From contig JAAUPF010000002.1 of assembly GCA_012034575.1 (NCBI GenBank), positions 1 to 64,000 of the forward strand: 64,000 bases of DNA, written 5' to 3'. Both the position numbers and the translations under genes were made by a program. The notes under the pieces are model-generated. The model saw nothing but the letters and a program-made list of their open reading frames with translations. It ran no database searches and was not told the origin of the DNA. The stretch's first letter is position 1. Every line of letters starts with the position of its first letter. Source of the stretch: Richelia sp. CSU_2_1. GTDB lineage: Bacteria; Cyanobacteriota; Cyanobacteriia; Cyanobacteriales; Microcoleaceae. Shown one piece after another: positions 25,672 through 35,000 of the stretch.

Positions 25672-26355
25672 TCACACCTGAGACATAGCAGGCAAACAAA
25701 CCTTAGTACCGCCCAAACCGCAATAACCGTTGGGGTTTTTAGCTAGGTACTGCTGGTGATAGCCTTCTGCGTAATAAAACTCAGGAGCCTCCAGAATTTC
25801 CGTCGTAATCTTGCCGTAACCAGCCGCCGTCAAAGCCTGCTGGTAAGCATCGCGAGAAGCTTCAGCTAGCTGTTTTTGACTGTCTGAATAGGTGTAAATT
25901 CCCGATCGGTATTGAGTTCCCGAATCATTTCCCTGCCGCATTCCTTGGGTGGGATTGTGGCTTTCCCAAAAAACTTTGAGGAGAGTTTCATAACTAACTT
26001 TTGCCGGATCGAACACAACCAGAACTACTTCATTGTGTCCCGTCATCCCACTGCAAACTTCTTGGTAAGTAGGATTCGGAGTAATTCCTGCCGCGTAACC
26101 AACAGCAGTCGAAAAAACTCCTTCTTGCTGCCAGAATTTGCGTTCGGCCCCCCAAAAACAGCCCAAGCCAAACATGGCAGTCTCCATACCCTTCGGAAAC
26201 GGAGGTTTGAGCGGATTGCCGTTAACAAAGTGATTTGCCGGTACCGGCATGGACTCTGCCCGTCCCGGCAATGCCTCTGCGGCAGAGGGCAGGCTCGACT
26301 TTTTGCCAAATCCAAATAGCACCATAGGTTTGTGAAGGCGATTTTTGATAAACAT
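25672..26355 (-). CDS. msrA: peptide methionine sulfoxide reductase MsrA
   Basis: This 227-residue enzyme reduces the S-epimer of methionine sulfoxide in damaged proteins, using thioredoxin. The catalytic Cys is in [10 protein letters not shown], the family's GCFWG motif (about residue 73). The substrate pocket shows in HEVV/HNPTQG-type text ([12 protein letters not shown] and [13 protein letters not shown]). A C-terminal [11 protein letters not shown] offers resolving cysteines. Start: ATG 26355 has AAGG five bases upstream; ATG 26325 (MVLFGFGKK) is the other candidate. The longer frame to 26538 includes no conserved residues. A single-gene unit. Confidence 0.93.
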   Translation of the reverse strand: MFIKNRLHKPMVLFGFGKKSSLPSAAEALPGRAESMPVPANHFVNGNPLKPPFPKGMETAMFGLGCFWGAERKFWQQEGVFSTAVGYAAGITPNPTYQEVCSGMTGHNEVVLVVFDPAKVSYETLLKVFWESHNPTQGMRQGNDSGTQYRSGIYTYSDSQKQLAEASRDAYQQALTAAGYGKITTEILEAPEFYYAEGYHQQYLAKNPNGYCGLGGTKVCLPAMSQV

Positions 26356-26634
26356 CTTTACCTTACTTAATAATACCAGATGGAAAGTTAAAATAGCGGC
26401 TCTTGTGAAGGTGGCAGGCACCAGGCAGATGTTTGGGCTGTTTTTTTGGTGAGAACGTTTACAGAATCGTGACTCTCTGACACAAGCGATTGAATAATAG
26501 CCTGCTACTTGACCGTCACCGCCTTGAGGAATTGCCACCCAAGTTTTAGCAATGCCTTAAGGGCGATCGCGTTCAGCAAGGAAAAAATAGCCGTGACACC
26601 TATTAAATATAAAACACATTTAATTGAAAAGACA
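26356..26634. other. intergenic region, nothing recognised
   Basis: The stretch upstream of msrA has no supported gene and should contain its promoter. There is one HIP1-like site near 26564. No clear repeat array is present. Confidence 0.4.
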
Positions 26635-26796
26635 TGACTCAAAATAATTTACTGTCTCGCATCTCGATCGACTCGAATAGCAGTAGAAATATTAATTCGC
26701 GGATTGGATGCGGCAGAAGTTGCGGGTAAATTGTGGATTATCCGAGGGGAACAGCTTTTGGAGTATCAAGCAATATCGTCAGATGAATCTGACTAA
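26635..26796 (+). pseudogene. possible decayed DUF433-type antitoxin fragment
   Basis: ATG 26635 opens with MTQNNLLSRISID, which looks like the start of DUF433 proteins. The text TRIAVEILI then appears in another frame, running to a stop at 26796 (RGLDAAEVAGKLW and onward). The segment that should join them is missing, so if related it has a deletion and a frameshift. An intact DUF433 gene lies at 59665. The match is by eye and weak. Confidence 0.35.
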
Positions 26797-26875
26797 AAAT
26801 TTACTAGATACCGTAGGGTTTGTCGCGACCGACAATTTCCTAAATAGCGATCGATTTAGCATTTTGTCCCCTCAA

Positions 26876-27673
26876 TCAAACGCAATCCCACTCGTAGACA
26901 ACATCGCTAAAATCCAATTTTTTTAGTGCTGATTCTTTGATAAAAAAATTACCTACACCACCATCGCCCCACGAAATATCTATTGCATCATTTCCATCCG
27001 AATCCATTTGAAATAAAAGAGTATACGGATCGCTTTCGCACTTTGGTCTAGGATCGTTTGATTGAAAAGAATCATGATAGCCACCAATTTTATGACCGTG
27101 AGGGGCGCATAGATTTATGTAATTCTCCCAAACTTCCTCATCTTCTCTAAATAATTTATAAAAATCTTCTCCTAAAAATTTGATAAATCCCTCATCACAA
27201 TCGGTAATTAGCCCATACTTTTTAGTAAATTGCAAACTGCAACTTCCCAAAATAGGAAAATACTCAATATTTGCTGGCAAAAAATCATAATTAGTGATTA
27301 TATTCTCAAGGTTGAGGTCGAGTTCGGGAAAATATAAAATTTTAAAAATATCTTCACCAGAGTCGAAAGATAAGCCATATAGTTCATCGTCTGGAAGATA
27401 AAACTGCAAGATTCCTCGATCGGGAAAACCTTCGAGAGGTGGTACTTCGGAAAAGTTGATTTGGGCTAGCAAAAAGAAGTAATCTCCCTGAGGAGTTTTA
27501 GGATACTCGAATCCTTTAGGTAAATACGGCAATCCGCCAAATTTACTTTGCCACCAGTTCGCAGGTTCGTTGTTCTCGATTGTAATTTTAATATAGGGTT
27601 TGATAGTTGATTCGATTCGATCGCGATACTTTTCTAGTTTTGGAGATAGCGGAACATTAAGTTTGTAGTTCAT
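26876..27673 (-). CDS. YwqG-like (DUF1963) protein
   Basis: This 265-residue soluble protein is of the YwqG/DUF1963 type. The typical pattern includes WWQSKFGGLPYLPKG (about 42-56), FFLLAQINFSEVPPL, GILQFYLPDD and a C-terminal LLFQMDSD...WGDGGVGNFFI. The fold is thought to be a repeated beta structure; no enzymatic activity is established. Start: ATG 27673 is preferred. A GTG at 27697 would overlap the upstream gene by eight bases and add eight residues. It follows the DUF2283 gene closely and may be part of that unit. The base composition is more AT-rich than its neighbours, which could mean transfer. Confidence 0.85.
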   Translation of the reverse strand: MNYKLNVPLSPKLEKYRDRIESTIKPYIKITIENNEPANWWQSKFGGLPYLPKGFEYPKTPQGDYFFLLAQINFSEVPPLEGFPDRGILQFYLPDDELYGLSFDSGEDIFKILYFPELDLNLENIITNYDFLPANIEYFPILGSCSLQFTKKYGLITDCDEGFIKFLGEDFYKLFREDEEVWENYINLCAPHGHKIGGYHDSFQSNDPRPKCESDPYTLLFQMDSDGNDAIDISWGDGGVGNFFIKESALKKLDFSDVVYEWDCV

Positions 27674-27689
27674 ACAAATTTTCTTACAT

Positions 27690-28172
27690 CTAAACACTTT
27701 CCAAACATTCGTGTTTTTCTCCTCCTTCTGATTCGCGCAATTTTCTCCGCAGCAACAGCGCGTCGATCGCGGGATTAATCACTTCCTCAACTTCCCCATT
27801 TTCACCGTGAATTACCACCTCAAGCCATTGAGCTTTTGCTAAGCCAACTGCATATTTCAACGCTGCTTCCTGAGTGGCAAAAACCTTCTCGCTTGATGCT
27901 AGATTTTCCTCTGTCACCGCCCACCCATTGGGATGAGGTACTACGTGCAATTTTCGATTTAATTCCTTCAATACCCGCTGTCGCAATCCAATTAAAGTAA
28001 TGCCAACTATTGTTTCGCTATCCTCATGATAGCGAGCGATAACTCCATCGCTAACGTCCACTGCTACAGCCTCTCGCGGTTCTCCCAGAGAGATATAGAG
28101 AACATCCGCTTCTTTATCGTAAAACCCTGTAATATTTGTCAATTCTTCGAGAATTTTTACTGTTGCGTCCAT
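27690..28172 (-). CDS. DUF2283-DUF2188 fusion protein, putative antitoxin
   Basis: This is a 160-residue protein in two parts. Residues about 15-70 match DUF2283 (ITGFYDKEADVLYISLG and DVSDGVIARYHED). Residues about 74-130 match DUF2188 (HVVPHPNGWAVTEE and EVVIHGENGEVEE), a small domain usually found alone. Both are typical of small accessory proteins beside toxins. The start overlaps the end of the upstream nuclease-like gene by 16 bases, suggesting translational coupling as in toxin-antitoxin units. The role as antitoxin is inferred from layout only. Confidence 0.75.
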   Translation of the reverse strand: MDATVKILEELTNITGFYDKEADVLYISLGEPREAVAVDVSDGVIARYHEDSETIVGITLIGLRQRVLKELNRKLHVVPHPNGWAVTEENLASSEKVFATQEAALKYAVGLAKAQWLEVVIHGENGEVEEVINPAIDALLLRRKLRESEGGEKHECLESV

Positions 28173-28495
28173 ATTATTCGCTTGTTTGATGATGGTTGTC
28201 TTCTCACGTAAGCTGTTGTGATAAATCCATCAGAGTTATTTATTTCTATATACACCACTACCAAAAATCTTCTACTTTCGGGAATCAACGAATAAAAGCG
28301 TAGGGCTAGTAATCCGCCTGTAACGTCATCGATTTGAATCAGATCGGGATTCTCTAAAGTTTCTAAAACTCGCTCGTATTGAGCTTGCATTTCAGGATGT
28401 TCTTTCAAAATATGCTGCCACCGCTCTCTAGTGAGGCGTATTGGAACATTATTGAATGAACGACCAGTCCAAAGTAGATTGCTATCTTCCGTCAT
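28157..28495 (-). CDS. small putative toxin, nuclease-fold-like
   Basis: This 112-residue protein has RWQHILKEHPEM near residue 25, LLALRFYS and FLVVVYIE strands, and a C-terminal FITTAYVRRQPS. The His-rich helix followed by TAY...R recalls small nuclease-like toxins of the BrnT/RelE/PBECR kind. The exact family is not certain. It is followed, with a 16-base overlap, by the DUF2283-DUF2188 gene. Start: ATG 28495 (MTEDSNLL) is preferred over 28534, because the earlier start would lie inside the chlB terminator hairpin. Toxic activity is a hypothesis. Confidence 0.6.
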   Translation of the reverse strand: MTEDSNLLWTGRSFNNVPIRLTRERWQHILKEHPEMQAQYERVLETLENPDLIQIDDVTGGLLALRFYSLIPESRRFLVVVYIEINNSDGFITTAYVRRQPSSNKRIIWTQQ

Positions 28496-28520
28496 TTTAT
28501 CTAAAATTTCATAAATAAGC

Positions 28521-28545
28521 AAGGGCATCCACAAGAGATGCCCTT
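28521..28545 (-). terminator. chlB terminator
   Basis: AAGGGCATC (28521-28529) pairs with GATGCCCTT (28537-28545). On the minus strand it follows the chlB stop by 13 bases, and TTGCTTATTT comes after the stem. It separates chlB from the toxin-like gene downstream. Confidence 0.75.
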
Positions 28546-28558
28546 ACCGCAATCCAAA

Positions 28559-30085
28559 CTACGCCCCGACAGCTTCCTTAGCCGCGTACAACACCTCAAC
28601 GGTAATTTGAGAAATCCCTCGATCGCGCGCAAATTTCTCAGTATTTCGCTTCACCTTGCCCCGCACAAAACCGGGGATTTTATTCAATTCCGCCTGTCCT
28701 TCCTTCGTCCAACCCATGTCGGAATCAGCCGAAATTCCCTTAGTAATCACTTCCTTAGTATCGTGGCCGCCGAAAATTTCCAGCAAGTGATCTTCCATGC
28801 CCAAAGTAAAGGAATTGTAGACCAAATCCACGCACTGATTTGTACCTTCATAACCCAAAAATGGCTTGTAGCCGATCGGGAAATTTTGCACGTGAATCGG
28901 TGCGGCAATTACCCCGCAGGGAATATCCAACCGCTTTCCTACATGGCGTTCCATTTGCGTGCCGAAAATCGCTGAAGGTTCCGATGCGGCGATCGCATCT
29001 CCAATGGCCCCGTGATCGTCGGTGATAATTACTTCATCGCAATACTCGCTTACCTGTTCCCGGAACCAGTCAGCATCGTATTTGCAGTAGGTTCCCGCCC
29101 ACACAACGTGAATTCCCATCTCGCGAGCCAAAATCTTCGTCATCGCGGCTGCGTGGGTGTTGTCGCCAAATACGACGGCTTTTTTACCAGTTAAATTTTG
29201 ACAGTCGATCGACCTTGAAAACCAGGCAGCTTGGGATACAAATCGCGTTTGTTCGTCGATAAATTCTTCGTAATCAACATCCGCACCTTGCGCGTTCAAA
29301 ACTTGCTGGATCTTGCGAATGCAGCGCGCTGTTTCTACCACTCCCATCGGCGTGATATCGACATAGGGCATCCCGAATTCTGATTCTAAATAGCGGGCAG
29401 CCATCATGCCCAATTCCCGGTAAGGAACTAAGTTAAACCAAGCGCGGGGGAGATTTTTTAAATTGTGAACCGAAGCGCCTTCGGGAATCACTTCGTTGAC
29501 TTCGATTCCCAAATCTGCCATCAATCGTTTCAACTCGGTGCAGTCATGTTGGTTGTGGAAACCGAGGGTAGAGGTGCCGATGATGTTGACAGATGGTTTT
29601 GCAGTTTTGTCTGCGGGCAAGTTGCCTTTTTTGCGGGCTTTGTTGATGTAGAATTGGACGATTTGATCTAAAGTGCGATCGGCCGCTTGCAATTCGTTTA
29701 CCCGATAATGGTTAACATCGGCTAGCATGACATCGCCTTTAGCATCCAATTGAGCTCGGCTGACAAAGTTTTCCAAATCTTCTTGCAAAATGCTAGAGGT
29801 GCAAGTCGGAGTCAACACGATTAAATCCGGGTGCTCTTCTGCATCTTTGCGGGTGATATTTTCCACCACTTTTTCTTGCGAACCTCGGGCGAGTACGTGT
29901 CTGTCAACGACGCTGGTAGTTACTGGGGTAAAGTCGCGTTCCCTTGCCAGCATGGATCGCATCACGTTGAAATAGTCGTCTCCCAGGGGCGCGTGCATGA
30001 TGGCATGGACGTTTTTGAAGGAACTGGCAACGCGGAGGGTGCCGATGTGGGCGGGGCCTGCGTACATCCAATAAGCCAATTTCAT
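28559..30085 (-). CDS. chlB: light-independent protochlorophyllide reductase subunit B
   Basis: This 508-residue protein, with ChlN, forms the catalytic component of dark-operative protochlorophyllide reductase. The enzyme takes electrons from the ChlL iron protein to make chlorophyllide. It resembles the nitrogenase MoFe beta chain. [20 protein letters not shown] is the diagnostic start, [15 protein letters not shown] is a conserved Cys-containing loop, and [12 protein letters not shown] and [17 protein letters not shown] follow. Length is normal for cyanobacteria. ATG 30085 has AGGAG eight bases upstream. It is a single transcription unit here with its own terminator. chlL and chlN are not in the window. 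Confidence 0.97.
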   Translation of the reverse strand: MKLAYWMYAGPAHIGTLRVASSFKNVHAIMHAPLGDDYFNVMRSMLARERDFTPVTTSVVDRHVLARGSQEKVVENITRKDAEEHPDLIVLTPTCTSSILQEDLENFVSRAQLDAKGDVMLADVNHYRVNELQAADRTLDQIVQFYINKARKKGNLPADKTAKPSVNIIGTSTLGFHNQHDCTELKRLMADLGIEVNEVIPEGASVHNLKNLPRAWFNLVPYRELGMMAARYLESEFGMPYVDITPMGVVETARCIRKIQQVLNAQGADVDYEEFIDEQTRFVSQAAWFSRSIDCQNLTGKKAVVFGDNTHAAAMTKILAREMGIHVVWAGTYCKYDADWFREQVSEYCDEVIITDDHGAIGDAIAASEPSAIFGTQMERHVGKRLDIPCGVIAAPIHVQNFPIGYKPFLGYEGTNQCVDLVYNSFTLGMEDHLLEIFGGHDTKEVITKGISADSDMGWTKEGQAELNKIPGFVRGKVKRNTEKFARDRGISQITVEVLYAAKEAVGA

Positions 30086-30527
30086 ACTCTATTCTCCTGT
30101 GTGGTAATTAAGAATTGCTCGATCGGGCGATCGTTGCTAAATTTTAAGGTTGTTTCCGATTTTCTCACCAGATGAATCCTTTAGAAATTATGACTTTCTG
30201 AAGATTTATAGATGGGTGCGATGCTCAAACCCTTTGCTGCTTGGGATTTGACTTAAAACTAAAACAACTTTTTGATTTTTTATTGCAATAATTCTTAATT
30301 AATTGTCAATTTTCGTTAAGAGTTCGGCAAATGTTATAGCAGTTGACAGTTGTGCGGGAGTTTTGAGTTTTGAGTTTTGAGTTTTGAGTTGAAGAAAAGT
30401 TTTGAATTGAGGGGGAGTAGGGGCGATCGAATTCCATGCTACTTATATATTGACTTTTTAGACAATATTTAATAGACTATTAGTTAAAGCAGAATTTTTC
30501 CACATTCAATTCTCCAATCTAAAATCG
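30086..30527. other. divergent promoter region between chlB and the KTSC gene
   Basis: This 442-base AT-rich gap separates divergent genes and should hold the chlB promoter. It includes a TTTTGAG heptamer run (30360-30392) and a single TTGACAG. No frame or known operator was recognised. Confidence 0.5.
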
Positions 30528-30968
30528 ATGAAACTATCCAAAATAGATTTGAGCAATGTATTAGCTGTCGGTCACTCTAACGGTCAATTGGGACTGTTAA
30601 TCGATCGAGGCGATGAGGTCGAATTTATCGAAATTGCCGCACCGGAAGCAGCACTTCACGGTTTGCAAATGATCGATTACATTGCCAATACCGATACAGC
30701 CGAACTTAGCATGGGTGCGGGATTGCCAGAAATTGCTCCAAGCTGCGATCCAATTGAAATGGAGCCCGTAAATTCCGCAATGGCAAGATCGATCGGATAC
30801 AACGAAGAAGAGCAAGTTTTGCAGGTAGAATTTAGTAGCGGAGCGGTTTATCAATACAGCGATGTAGAGCCGGAAGTTTGGGAATCCTTGCAAGATGCCG
30901 ATTCCACGGGCAGATTTTTCAATTCCGAGATTAAAGGTTGCTATTCGAGCCGACGAGTAGATGACTGA
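30528..30968 (+). CDS. KTSC domain-containing protein
   Basis: This 146-residue soluble protein has a C-terminal KTSC domain (about 82-146). It contains SAMARSIGYNEEEQVLQVEF, GAVYQYSDVEPEVWESL and FFNSEIKGCYSSRRVD, the last being the typical end. KTSC domains are small beta-rich modules found beside nucleic acid enzymes, and their role is unknown. The N-terminal 75 residues look like a separate small domain (SKIDLSNVLAVGHSNGQLG). It reads as a single gene, preceded by AAATCGATG without a strong ribosome binding site. Confidence 0.8.
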   Translation: MKLSKIDLSNVLAVGHSNGQLGLLIDRGDEVEFIEIAAPEAALHGLQMIDYIANTDTAELSMGAGLPEIAPSCDPIEMEPVNSAMARSIGYNEEEQVLQVEFSSGAVYQYSDVEPEVWESLQDADSTGRFFNSEIKGCYSSRRVDD

Positions 30969-31101
30969 ATTTAGTTAGCAGTTCTAAGTTTAAAGGGCGC
31001 GATCGAACTGCAATAACTTACGTATTTTCGCGGAAGGTAGGACAGATGCGAATAACATTTAAGACTTGCCTCGATGCCAGTAAATCCAGTATAATATTGG
31101 A

Positions 31102-31641
31102 ATGCTGACTATCAATCACCGCTACCGAATCTATCCAGACACCACTCAAGAGCAACAACTCATTGAGTGGATGGAAATCTGTCGAGGCGCATTTAACTAT
31201 GCGTTGCAAGAGATCAAAGATTGGTGCGGTAGTCGTAAATGTTCGATCGATCGATGCTCCATTGAGAAAGAATATATCCTCTCTCCTGAAGTTAAATTTC
31301 CCAACGAGATTCAGCAACTTAACAACTTGCCCAAAGCGAAGAAAGAATTTCCCAAATTGAGTGAAGTTCCTTCTCAAGTTCTCCAGCAAACCATAATGTG
31401 GTGGCGAAGTCAAAAAAGACCTGAGTGTTAAAGTTCATGACTGTTCTCATTGCGGGTATAAAACAGATAGGGACATCGCAGCAGGTCAAAATATCAGAAA
31501 TCGTGGAATAGTTTTAATTAGTACCGTTGGACAGACGGGAACGGAAACAGCCTGTGCAGACGATCTACCGGGGACTGATGAAAGTCAGTCTAGGCAAGTG
31601 TCGAAATCTCGTAAGAAAGTAACCAGGAAACCGAAGAAGTG
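31102..31641 (+). pseudogene. internally deleted TnpB (IS200/IS605-type) remnant
   Basis: The first frame (31102-31431) starts with LTINHRYRIYPDTTQEQQLI, the usual N-terminus of TnpB/IS1341 proteins, with the helix MEICRGAFNYAL. Near 31393-31399 it meets, in another frame, the C-terminal end (KKDLSVKVHDCSHCGYKTDR, DIAAGQNIRNRG) that runs to a stop at 31641. The middle two thirds are missing, including the first two RuvC catalytic residues and the first half of the zinc finger. It cannot be an active nuclease. The right-end hairpin after it is intact. Confidence 0.88.
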
Positions 31642-31653
31642 ATTCTTTGGAAG

Positions 31654-31683
31654 CCCTCGGTATAATCTTTGATTTACCGAGGG
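31654..31683 (+). mobile_element. right-end hairpin of the IS200/IS605-type element
   Basis: CCCTCGGTA (31654-31662) pairs with TACCGAGGG (31675-31683), followed by AGGATGTCAC. It starts 12 bases after the TnpB stop codon, where such elements carry the subterminal hairpin recognised by TnpA and the guide-RNA (omega RNA/reRNA) scaffold. The guide would lie just beyond the element's end, near 31695-31720. Confidence 0.6.
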
Positions 31684-32058
31684 AGGATGTCACGTATTAA
31701 CTGCGTGCCAACTCGAAACCCTCAAGCCATCAGTTATCCCAGAGCAACGCTCGACCCAATCTCCAATCTCCAATCTCCAATCTCGATCGGTCATCCCAGA
31801 GTAACCCTAAACCCAATCTCCAATCTAAAATCTAAAATCTAAAATCTAAAATCTAAAATCGTATCGCCCCTTGCGCAAGTCCAATATTTGTGCTTTTCTT
31901 TACCTAGCTGCTGCCTGCCAGACAACAACAGAACGTACCGACAGCAGCACCCGCAGTTTGCTGTCAAGGCTTGCTTTCCCACACATCCCAAAAAATAGCA
32001 CTTGGGTGATAATGGAGGGTACATTAACCAAGCACACCTAATTTGAGAGAACCCAACT
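31684..32058. repeat. intergenic heptamer arrays upstream of the hybrid kinase
   Basis: CTCCAAT heptamers (31760-31785) and AAATCTA units (31822-31860) are followed by about 200 bases of unique sequence that should carry the promoter of the next gene. No gene is supported here. Confidence 0.7.
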
Positions 32059-35000
32059 ATGATGGCAATTCCCGGCGTTGCAGTTCTCGCTCTGATTTAT
32101 GAAAGCAGTACCTCCCTGGTGTACCGCGGCCGCAACGAGCAGGACAATCAACCTGTTATTATCAAAATTATCAAAGAAGATTATCCGACTCCCGAAGAAT
32201 TAAATAGATACAGGCGCGAATATGAAATCACTGCAAATTTGAGCCTGGATGGTGTTGTCAAAGTCTACAAGTTGCAGCCTGTAAGAAACAGTCTGGCAAT
32301 GATTTTAGAAGATTTTGGCGGCGAATCTTTAAGAATATTCATGAATTCCCAAAAATTTACAATTTTAGGATTTTTGACAACTGCTATAAAAGTTGCTGAA
32401 ACCTTGGGAGAAATTCACGCTAAAAATGTAATTCACAAAGATATTAACCCGGCAAATATTGTTTTTAATCCAGCTACCGGCACAGTAAAATTAATTGATT
32501 TTAGCATTTCCACCGATCTAGAAAGCGAAAACATTCCCAATAAGAATCCAAATTTTTTAGAAGGTACTTTAGCCTATATGTCGCCCGAACAAACGGGCAG
32601 AATGAACCGGGTAATCGATTATCGCACTGACTTTTATTCCTTAGGCGTTACTTTCTATGAAGTGCTGGCAGGGCAACTGCCTTTTAGCACTACCGATCCG
32701 ATGGAATTAGTTCACTGTCACATTGCCAAGCAGCCAGTACCCCTTAATGAAATTGCACCGGAAATCCCTCAAGCTGTTTCGGACATTGTGATGAAATTGC
32801 TAGCAAAAGCGGCTGAGGATCGCTATCAAAGTGCCTGGGGACTGAAAGCAGATTTGGAATCTTGTCTGTTTCAGTTGCAGACATCGGGGTTTATTTCCGA
32901 GTTCGCTCTCGGCAGTCAAGATATTTCCGATAAATTTCAAATACCGCAAAAACTTTACGGCAGACAGCGAGAGGTGGAAACTCTTTTAGCTGCTTTTGAA
33001 CGGGTAGCAGCAACAAATAGTCGATCTTACCGCGTCGAACAGTCCCAGATTTCCGTAGTTAAGAAAGAATTAGGAACCACCGAAGAAGTTACCCATGCGG
33101 TGCGCACTAGGGGAGAGCACAAATCTCGCAGCGAGATGATGCTAATTGCCGGTTATTCCGGCATCGGCAAATCGGCAATGGTCAAGATTTTAGACAAACC
33201 GATTACCCGCAGGCGGGGCTATTTTATTTGGGGCAAATTTGACCAGTACAAGCGGACGATTCCTTACTCCGCAGTTGTCAGCGCTTTTTCGGAATTGGTG
33301 CGGCAACTTTTAACTGAAAGCGAAGCTCAATTAGCTGTTTGGCGGGAAAAACTGCGCAATTCCTTCGGGCAAAACGGGCAAATTATTATTGATGTGATTC
33401 CCGAAGTCGAATTGATTGTCGGGCCTCAATCTCCAGTTGCTGAATTGGGGCCGACGGAATCTCTCAACCGTTTTAATTTAGTCTTTCAAAACTTCATTCG
33501 GGTATTTTGCCAGCCGGAACATCCGCTGGTAATTTTTCTCGATGATTTGCAGTGGGCGGATTCTGCAACTCTCAAACTGATCGAGTTGATGATGACAGAT
33601 GAAGCGACGCAGTATCTATTTTTAATTGGCGCTTACCGCGATAATGAAGTCAGTCCCACTCATCCTTTAATGATGACTGTGGAAACGCTGCGCAATCACG
33701 AAGCGATTATCAATGAAATTGCTTTGCTGCCGTTGGGAGTGGAACACATCACTCATTTGATTGCCGAGACTTTGCACAATGACAGACAGTCAGTCAAACC
33801 TTTGGCTGAGTTGGTGGTAAGCAAAACAGACGGCAATCCGTTTTTTGTCAATCAATTCTTGCACACGCTTTACCAAGAAAACTTGCTAGTTTTTCACCCC
33901 CCGCAGGCGGGTAGCAAGGGCGGCTGGCATTGGGATATGAGTCAAATCGAGCAGTGTGCCATCACTGATAATGTAGTAGATTTGATGGTGCAAAAATTGA
34001 GAAAATTGCCTAGTCCGACGCAGCAGGTTTTGCGTTTGGTGGCTTGTTTGGGCAACGAATTCGATTTAAACACTCTGTCTTTAATTAACGAGAAAGAAGC
34101 ATCGGAAACTTTTTCGCAGTTGCTGCCGGCGATTAAGTCGGGATTGATTTTGCCGACTTCGGAATTGGAAAGCAAATCGTTAGATTACGTGCTGTTTCCG
34201 CTGTTGATTCTCAATTATAAATTTTTGCACGATCGCGTCCAACAAGCAGCTTATGCTTTAATCGACGATTCGCAAAAAAAGGCCGTTCACCTGAAAATCG
34301 GCAGGCAAATACTAGAAAATACTCCGGCTGAATATCGGGCCGATCGCATTTTTGAATTAGTCGATCATTTGAATGTAGCTCGAACTTTGATTGCGGACGA
34401 TCGAGAATTAATCGAACTAGCAACATTGAATTTAGACGCCGCCCGGAGGGCAAAAGATGCCACTGCTTACGTTGCTGCTTTGCAGTATTTAACAGCAGGA
34501 ATGGACGGATTGAAGGCGGATATTTGGGATTCCCATTATGATTTAGCCTTTGCACTGCATATCGAACGGGCAAGTGTTGAGTATTTAAATGGCTATTTCG
34601 AGAATTCCGAAGAATTTATCAACATCACATTAGAAAAAGCGCGATCGCCCTTAGAAAAAGTAGAAATCTACAACCTGTTAATCGTACAGTATACCCTGCG
34701 CGCCAAATACGAAGAAGCTGTCAAATGCGGCATCAAAGCCCTGAACTTGCTGGGAATTGAATTGCCGCTAGACGGGTTGCAAACAGTCATTTCCGAAGAA
34801 TTTGCAGCAGCCAAAGCTTTTTTAGCCGATCGCGAAATAGCTTCCCTAATTGACGCCCACGAAATGACGGTTCCCGATAAAAAAGTAGCAGTCAAATTAA
34901 TCACCAACTTGCTGACATCGGCGTACCTCAACAACCCAGATTTGTGGAAAGTCAGCGTTTTAAAAGGAGTCAACCTATCTCTCAAATACGGTTTGGTTCC

